A stretch of DNA of 64,000 bases from 20CM-2-65-7 sp963830455 (lineage in GTDB: Bacteria; Gemmatimonadota; Gemmatimonadetes; Gemmatimonadales; GWC2-71-9). The position numbers and the translations under genes are program-made. The stretch covers positions 744,001 through 808,000 of the forward strand of contig CAWHMT010000002.1 in assembly GCA_963830455.1 (NCBI GenBank). Direction: 5' to 3'. This document shows, piece by piece, positions 59,694 through 64,000 of the stretch. Positions within the stretch are counted from its first letter, which is position 1. The number at the start of each line of letters is the position of its first letter. The notes under the pieces are model-generated. The model saw only the letters and a program-made list of their open reading frames with translations. It was not told the DNA's origin and did not search any database.

Positions 59694-60362
59694 ATGGCAC
59701 GAATGACGCTTGCAGTATTCGCGGATCAGGTTGCCGGCGCGCTCGGGCCGCGGCTCGTGAGCCTGGTGCTCTATGGATCCGCCGCTCGGGAGCACGGAGC
59801 GGCGAGCAAGGAGGACGGCATGAACACGCTGCTGATCGTGGATCGCGGCGACGCTGACCTGTGCGCGCGGCTCGTATCACCCGTCCAGGCCTGGATGAGC
59901 GCCAAACACCCGCCGCCGCTCATTCTGACCGAGCGCGAGTGGCGCGATTCCGCGGACGCCTTCCCGATCGAGTATGAGGACATCCGCGCAGGTCACCGCG
60001 TGCTGGCGGGACGGGATCCGTGGCAGGGGGTTCGCGTCGAGCGCGAGCATGTGCGGCGCCAGTTGGAGCACGAGCTGATGGGCAAGCTCGTGCACCTGCG
60101 CCAGGCCTACGCCGCGGAATGGAACCGCCCGCGGCGTCTGGCCGAGATCGTGGCCGGCACCCGGGCCGGGTTTCTGACGATGCTGCGGGCCGTGCTGCGC
60201 CTGGCGGGACGGCCGGTACCGCCGGCACCGGATGCCCTGGTGCGCGAGGCCGGCGGCCTGATAGGATTTGCGACGGAGGGACTGACCGAGCCGGCCGCGT
60301 ATCTCGACGCGGTGACGCGCACGGCGGAGTACGTGAACCGCATGGAAAGGAAACCTTCGTGA
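59694..60362 (+). CDS. degenerate nucleotidyltransferase-like protein
   Basis: The 222-residue protein starts like a polymerase-beta-type minimal nucleotidyltransferase: LGPRLVSLVLYGSAAREHG, with the GS..AR motif. The metal-binding Asp pair expected about ten residues later is not there (KEDGMNTLLIV), so catalysis is doubtful. The C-terminal half is helical (RRQLEHELMGKLVHLRQAY, IVAGTRAGFLTMLRAVLRL). It sits between the TPM gene (3 bp upstream) and lemA (GTGA overlap), which is the best clue to its role: an accessory of that membrane system. Confidence 0.82.
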   Translation: MARMTLAVFADQVAGALGPRLVSLVLYGSAAREHGAASKEDGMNTLLIVDRGDADLCARLVSPVQAWMSAKHPPPLILTEREWRDSADAFPIEYEDIRAGHRVLAGRDPWQGVRVEREHVRRQLEHELMGKLVHLRQAYAAEWNRPRRLAEIVAGTRAGFLTMLRAVLRLAGRPVPPAPDALVREAGGLIGFATEGLTEPAAYLDAVTRTAEYVNRMERKPS

Positions 60363-60931
60363 ACGCGCTAACACGCCGGACCGCGCCGCTCGCCGTGACT
60401 ATCGCGCTGACTGTGGGCTGCGGGTACAACACGATTCAGACGCTCGACGAGAAGGTCAACGCCGCCGAGTCGCAAATCAAGGTCCAGCTCCAGCGGCGGG
60501 CCGATCTCGTTCCCAATCTGGTGGAAACCGTCAAAGCGTACGCCAAACAAGAGCAGACGATTTTCGTGCAGGTCGCGGAAGCGCGCGCCAAATTGGCCGG
60601 GGCCGTGCAGAGTGGAAACCTCGACTCGATGGCGGCCGCGAACGCGGCCCTCAATGCGCCGCTCGGCCGCCTGCTCGCCATTGCGGAGAATTATCCACAA
60701 CTCAAGTCCAACGAGAACTTTCGCGCTCTACAGGATCAGCTCGAAGGGACGGAAAACCGGATCGCGGTCGCGCGTCAGGACTACAACGAAACGGTGAACA
60801 CCTACAACGCGTACATTCGCCGCTTCCCGCAAGTGATCACCGCGAAGATTCTGGGGAAAAAGCCGCGGACCTATTTCGAACTGCAGACGCCCGGTGCGGC
60901 CGAGGCACCCCGTGTCGATTTTTCCAGGTGA
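60359..60931 (+). CDS. LemA-family lipoprotein/membrane protein
   Basis: The 190-residue protein starts with GTG inside the stop of the upstream gene (GTGA). Its N-terminal signal ends LTVGCG, a lipobox, where most LemA proteins have a plain helix. The LemA helical bundle is complete: YNTIQTLDEKVNAAESQIKVQLQRRADLVPNLVETV, then AENYPQLKSNENFRALQDQLEGTENRIAVARQDYN and FPQVITAKILG, ending DFSR. Function of LemA is unsettled; linkage to TPM proteins is the known pattern. This is the second LemA of the window. Confidence 0.92.
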   Translation: MNALTRRTAPLAVTIALTVGCGYNTIQTLDEKVNAAESQIKVQLQRRADLVPNLVETVKAYAKQEQTIFVQVAEARAKLAGAVQSGNLDSMAAANAALNAPLGRLLAIAENYPQLKSNENFRALQDQLEGTENRIAVARQDYNETVNTYNAYIRRFPQVITAKILGKKPRTYFELQTPGAAEAPRVDFSR

Positions 60932-60969
60932 TGGTTAGATGTAGGTAGCACACTATCGACACGCTGCAA

Positions 60970-60996
60970 GGAGCCGTCATCGTCGATGACGGCTCC
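60970..60996. terminator. perfect hairpin between convergent genes
   Basis: The arms GGAGCCGTCATC (60970-60981) and GATGACGGCTCC (60985-60996) have a 3-nt loop. There is no U-tract on either side. It lies after the LemA gene and beyond the end of the 106-residue gene, so it probably serves as a bidirectional stop or transcript-end stabiliser. Confidence 0.65.
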
Positions 60997-61029
60997 CTCC
61001 CACTGCATCCCGCCAAAAGCCCGATCAGG

Positions 61030-61350
61030 TCAAAGCAATAGAATCAAGATTACGGCAAGGATGACCAAACCCAACGTGGTGATCGTAATCGTCGTTTTGT
61101 CCGCGGCTGCTGCCGCCGGTGGCGCATCGTGATGCACCAACGTGGGTTGGTAGCTTTGCACCTCAGTCGGCAAGCGCGGTCCGGCGAGCTGCTGCGACGT
61201 AGATGGCTGGGCGGGAGGGGGGGGCGGCGAGGCTGACTCTTGTGCAGCCAACGGCGCCGCCGCCAGGCACCCGAGTGCCACGATCGTGGCTAACCGGATA
61301 CGGCTCCCCTTCCTTGAATCAGTCGGACGAACAATCGCGAGCGTCATCAT
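61030..61350 (-). CDS. small exported protein with C-terminal membrane anchor
   Basis: The 106-residue protein has a signal-like N-terminus (LATIVALGCLAAAPLAAQ), a Pro/Ser/Gln-rich middle, a short VQSYQPTLVHHDAPP segment, and a hydrophobic C-terminal helix (TTLGLVILAVILILLL). Not recognised. It starts 15 bp after the M48 protease stop and is probably cotranscribed. Confidence 0.7.
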   Translation of the reverse strand: MMTLAIVRPTDSRKGSRIRLATIVALGCLAAAPLAAQESASPPPPPAQPSTSQQLAGPRLPTEVQSYQPTLVHHDAPPAAAAADKTTITITTLGLVILAVILILLL

Positions 61351-61365
61351 AGATCGGTTTTCCTC

Positions 61366-62832
61366 CTAGGGAGGCGCGGGGAGCTGTTGACCGACGACCC
61401 ACTTCACGATGCGCCCGGGTTCGAGCGTCGCGTTGTCATCAATCTGGTTGATCAGGGCCAACGTCGCCACCGGAACGGGCGACGGACGCTGCCGCGCGAG
61501 CTCGGTAATCGTCGTCCGCCGATCGAGCGTGAAGACGGTAAGGTGCTGCGGCTGCACGTTGAGAATCGCCGGGTCGGTGAGCGGTCCGAAGCTCGTCAGC
61601 GACCGCTGCGCGAGCGCTTGATTGTTGGCCCATGTCGCCTCGGGGCCGTACGCGAGCAGCCGGTACACGCGGTTCCCGTACTCGACGAAGACGGCGTTGC
61701 CGCGCAGCGTGCCCTGTTCGGTGGCGGCCGCGAAGGGCGCGGACGATGCCGTCAGCCCGTTGAGGTTGGCGCGCGTCAGCGTGCCCGCCTGCACGCCCTG
61801 CTGCGACAGGAACGAGCGCGCAGCCTGATCGGCGCTTGACCCCTGCGCGAGCGTCAGCTCGATCAGCGCATCCTGCCGCGGACTTTGCGCCCCGACCGTC
61901 TGCTTGGTGTTCGCCGTCTGCCAGCCGTTGGGGAACGACATGCGGAACTTGAGCTCGGGGTGATAGAACTCGGTGCCTTTGAAGAATCCTTCGCGGGGAT
62001 TCATGCCGAACATCATGCCGTCGAGCCGCCGCTGATACGCGTCGCGATTCACGGTCGCGCCGGAGAAGTCGGTCTGCGTCTGTGACAACAGCGCGTTGAT
62101 GTGCTCGATGCGGTTGCCGGGATTCGGATGCGTGGCGAGCCACTCAGGCAGCTTGCCGCCGCTCCGCGTGTCGAGCCGGTCGAGCATTTGCATGACGTTG
62201 ACCATCTGGCGTGAGTCGTAGTTGGCGCGGCTCGAGTAGCGCACGCCCAGCATGTCGGCCTGGTTCTCGTTATCGCGCGAGAATTTCAGGAACAGAACGC
62301 CGAGCGCCTGACTCGCCAGGCCGGCGTATTGCGCGATCTCGGAGCTGGCGATGCTGCCGATGGCGAGGCCCAGCCCAGCGAGCTGCTGTTCCGACATTTG
62401 ATGTGCCGTGTGGCGGGCCGTGATGTGACCGACCTCGTGACCCATCACCGCCGCGAGCTGCGCTTCGCTCGTCATGTGCGCCAGGATCCCGCGCGTCACG
62501 TAGACGTGCCCGCCCGGGATCGCGAACGCGTTGACGGCGGGGTCATCGACGACGCGGAACGTCCACGGCAGGTTCGGCCGCTCGGATGTCGCCGCGAGTT
62601 TCCTGCCGAGGTCCGTGACGTAGCTCTGCAGCGCCGGGTCGCCGTAGAGGCCGATCGCGGCCACGACTTCACTGTCGTACGCCGCGCCCATCTGAATTTC
62701 CTGTCCTTCGCTCACGAGCATGAGCTCGTTTTCTCCGGTCGCGGGATTGCGCGCGCAACCGGCCAGCAGCAGGGCCAGCCCTGCGACGACGACGAGCCGT
62801 TCGCGAACGCCCGTGTGCGTGTTCCGTTTCAT
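61366..62832 (-). CDS. M48-family metalloprotease lipoprotein (BepA-like)
   Basis: The 488-residue protein has signal LVVVAGLALLLAGC with lipobox Cys 26 and an early NPATGENELMLVSEGQEIQMG typical of secreted M48 proteases. The zinc site is HEVGHITARHTAHQ with third ligand in NENQADMLGVRY, followed by THPNPGNRIEHI. The C-terminal half holds a separate domain (LKFRMSFPNGWQTANT) instead of the TPR of BepA, and a LysM-like end (RQRPSPVPVATLALINQIDDN, then LEPGRIVKWVVG). It probably performs quality control or remodelling in the periplasm. Confidence 0.92.
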   Translation of the reverse strand: MKRNTHTGVRERLVVVAGLALLLAGCARNPATGENELMLVSEGQEIQMGAAYDSEVVAAIGLYGDPALQSYVTDLGRKLAATSERPNLPWTFRVVDDPAVNAFAIPGGHVYVTRGILAHMTSEAQLAAVMGHEVGHITARHTAHQMSEQQLAGLGLAIGSIASSEIAQYAGLASQALGVLFLKFSRDNENQADMLGVRYSSRANYDSRQMVNVMQMLDRLDTRSGGKLPEWLATHPNPGNRIEHINALLSQTQTDFSGATVNRDAYQRRLDGMMFGMNPREGFFKGTEFYHPELKFRMSFPNGWQTANTKQTVGAQSPRQDALIELTLAQGSSADQAARSFLSQQGVQAGTLTRANLNGLTASSAPFAAATEQGTLRGNAVFVEYGNRVYRLLAYGPEATWANNQALAQRSLTSFGPLTDPAILNVQPQHLTVFTLDRRTTITELARQRPSPVPVATLALINQIDDNATLEPGRIVKWVVGQQLPAPP

Positions 62833-62866
62833 GGGAGCTTCTCCCCTCGTTGCGGGAAGATGAGTG

Positions 62867-63553
62867 CTAGCGGACGAATTTGCGGCGGTCGCCCTTGGGC
62901 GGCGTTTTCTTGTGCGCGTGCGCGGCGATCTGCAGCCGGCTGCGCAGCGCGAGCTTCTCGAGGATGTTGTGCACGTGGCTCTTGACCGTATAGGTCGCGA
63001 TGTTGAGCCGCTGCGCGATCTCCTTGTTGCTCAGCCCCTCGGCGATCAAATCCGTGATCTGTTGCTCGCGCCTGGTCATCCGCACCGACGCCATCATGGG
63101 CGTGTTGCGCAGCACGGAGGCCTGCTTCGCGATGTGGGAGAGCAGGGTGCCGGTGAGCTGCGGCGGCACGACGTCGTCACCGTTGGCGACCTGCCGGATC
63201 GTGTTGGTGAGGTCCTCGAGCGCCGCGTCCTTGGCGATGAACCCATTGGCGCCGCGTTTGATGAAGTCGATGACGTCCTCTTCTTCCGGCAGCATGTCCA
63301 TCATGATGATGCGGGCATGCGGGGCCGCATCCTTGATGCTTTCCACCAGCCGCTGGCTGCGATTCCGACCGAGGGCGGCGTCGACCAGCACGACATGCGG
63401 CTTGTGCTCCTGCAACCGCTGCAGCGCGGACGAGGCCCCCTCGGCGCAGGCGACCACTTTGAATTCGCCTTGAGCGTCGAGGAGCGCGGCGAGACCATCC
63501 CGGAGCAGGCGATTGTCTTCGATGACCAGGATTTGGATTCGCTTCGTCGTCAT
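62867..63553 (-). CDS. NarL/LuxR-type response regulator
   Basis: The 228-residue protein has an N-terminal receiver (ILVIEDNRLLRDGLAALLDAQ, phospho-acceptor Asp in HVVLVDAALG, conserved Lys in FIAKDAALED) and a C-terminal LuxR helix-turn-helix (MTRREQQITDLIAEGLSNKEIAQRLNIATYTVKSHVHNILEKL). A basic tail (HAHKKTPPKGDRRKFVR) ends it. The acidic pocket has E-D for D-D, still usable. No kinase gene is adjacent. Three copies of GTCTCATC in alternating orientation lie 30-71 nt upstream of its ATG, a plausible self-binding site. Confidence 0.93.
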   Translation of the reverse strand: MTTKRIQILVIEDNRLLRDGLAALLDAQGEFKVVACAEGASSALQRLQEHKPHVVLVDAALGRNRSQRLVESIKDAAPHARIIMMDMLPEEEDVIDFIKRGANGFIAKDAALEDLTNTIRQVANGDDVVPPQLTGTLLSHIAKQASVLRNTPMMASVRMTRREQQITDLIAEGLSNKEIAQRLNIATYTVKSHVHNILEKLALRSRLQIAAHAHKKTPPKGDRRKFVR

Positions 63554-63582
63554 GGTCGCTTACGGCTCTCGTGGTCGCGTGG

Positions 63583-63624
63583 GTCTCATCCTTTGAGATG
63601 AGACGACAAGTTTAGCGTCTCATC
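63583..63624. promoter_or_regulatory. three-copy GTCTCATC inverted-repeat array
   Basis: GTCTCATC occurs at 63583-63590 and 63617-63624, and its complement GATGAGAC at 63597-63604. The middle copy can pair with either outer one (loops of 6 and 12 nt). Position in the upstream region of the response-regulator gene suggests an operator for that or another dimeric regulator, or alternative hairpins in its leader. Confidence 0.6.
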
Positions 63625-63721
63625 CCTCGAAAGGCATGCCGGGGGGACTTCCAGCTTGCCTACTCCGGGTCGAGGGTGAATGGTAGAGACGCTTCCGCGC
63701 CCGAAGGGAGGAGCGCACGCC

Positions 63722-63943
63722 ATGTCCCAGGTGCACTGTCACTTCTGCGGCGGGGTCATCGCGGATCCCGCGACGATCGAGCATCGGCCGCCCCGGGCCA
63801 GCGCGCAGTTCGCGACGCCGCACCACGACCCGTGCAGCTGCAGCACGCCGATCGTGTACGAGCATCCGCCGATGCTGGGGGATCCCGACGACGATCAGAC
63901 GCCTGAAGGCGGCCACATTCCCGAGGACGGCACCGCGGCCTGA
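63722..63943 (+). CDS. small Cys/His-rich (zinc-ribbon-like) protein
   Basis: The 73-residue protein begins at ATG 63722, with GGGAGGAG about 9 nt upstream; an earlier ATG at 63680 would place that site inside the gene. The two Cys pairs HCHFCGG and CSCSTP, 31 residues apart, with several His, look like a small zinc ribbon. The tail is acidic (GDPDDDQTPEGG). No family was recognised. It diverges from the response-regulator gene, and the inverted-repeat array lies in the shared upstream region. Confidence 0.65.
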   Translation: MSQVHCHFCGGVIADPATIEHRPPRASAQFATPHHDPCSCSTPIVYEHPPMLGDPDDDQTPEGGHIPEDGTAA

Positions 63944-63952
63944 AAGTGAAAC

Positions 63953-63975
63953 GCGGCGCTCTGGTGGAGCGCCGC
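63953..63975. terminator. GC-rich hairpin after the last gene
   Basis: The perfect 9-bp arms GCGGCGCTC (63953-63961) and GAGCGCCGC (63967-63975) have a 5-nt loop, 10 nt after the stop codon of the small Cys-rich gene. No U-run follows. Confidence 0.5.
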
Positions 63976-64000
63976 GCCGTCTGCAGGGGCCGCGAGAGTG

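Noticed and set aside
1..64000. CRISPR arrays, tRNA/rRNA genes, insertion sequences, prophage or integrase genes
   Set aside because: Looked for on both strands; no regularly spaced repeats, cloverleaf-like segments, transposase motifs or phage genes were recognised.

Overview
The window is high-GC chromosomal DNA (roughly two-thirds G+C by eye) from a diderm bacterium. It contains outer-membrane barrels, lipoproteins, a Tat-type secreted protein and TonB-plug-like material. The gene content fits Gemmatimonadota best: Asp-box/VPS10-like beta-propellers, DUF5916 proteins, protease-propeller-barrel surface proteins and small one-TM Ser/Thr kinases. That assignment is inference from gene content, not a computed placement. 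No rRNA, tRNA, CRISPR array, insertion sequence or phage gene was seen. This is an ordinary, densely coded chromosome with many 1-13 nt gene overlaps.

Layout. 1-3151 (minus): plug-like lipoprotein, glpF, glpK (frame-broken) and the start of a membrane sensor. 3234-9114: diguanylate cyclase, cold-shock protein, outer-membrane proteins, a Tat-exported intradiol dioxygenase and DNA polymerase IV (frame-broken). 9179-17280 (plus): a large Asp-box propeller protein (broken twice), a Ser/Thr kinase, a phosphofructokinase with PPi-type residues, an oxidoreductase, a membrane protein and a creatininase-family amidohydrolase. 17291-24038 (mostly minus): S9 peptidase (frame-broken), an export-signal/helical/RidA fusion, YceI, a decayed EamA transporter, a possible 26-residue membrane peptide, and exonuclease III. 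24061-25440: a promoter-operator unit driving ArsR, SRPBCC and VOC genes. 25508-33032: outer-membrane protein plus di-haem peroxidase, a good intrinsic terminator, a 1031-residue protease-propeller-barrel protein (broken three times) and a DUF1624-type membrane acyltransferase. 33037-38927 (minus): mtnB-mtnD-mtnC, then a LemA-DUF2207 fusion and an M28 peptidase. 38946-41674 (plus): a lipocalin-like protein and a polytopic protein that joins isoprenylcysteine-methyltransferase-like, PAP2-like and Lgt-like parts. 41671-50765 (minus): a lipoprotein and a glycogen cluster, glgP-glgA plus three GH57 enzymes. 50870-63943: DUF5916 protein, pirin, dicarboxylate symporter, a second kinase, PAP2 phosphatase, DUF456, a TPM/nucleotidyltransferase-like/LemA operon, M48 lipoprotein protease, a LuxR-type regulator behind an inverted-repeat array, and a small Cys-rich protein.

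How the genes relate. Carbon storage is the clearest theme: GlgA and GlgP work with GH57 branching and glucanotransferase enzymes in place of GlgB/GlgX, and a phosphofructokinase and the glycerol uptake pair feed central metabolism. Envelope biogenesis and proteolysis is the second theme (two LemA systems, M48, M28, S9, PAP2, Lgt-like).

Six genes are interrupted by small indels, most of them +1 and several at G/C homopolymers, so assembly error should be excluded before these genes are called pseudogenes. The most unusual items are the ICMT-PAP2-Lgt fusion with its lipocalin partner, the LemA-DUF2207 fusion, the exported RidA fusion and the inverted-repeat array in front of the response regulator.
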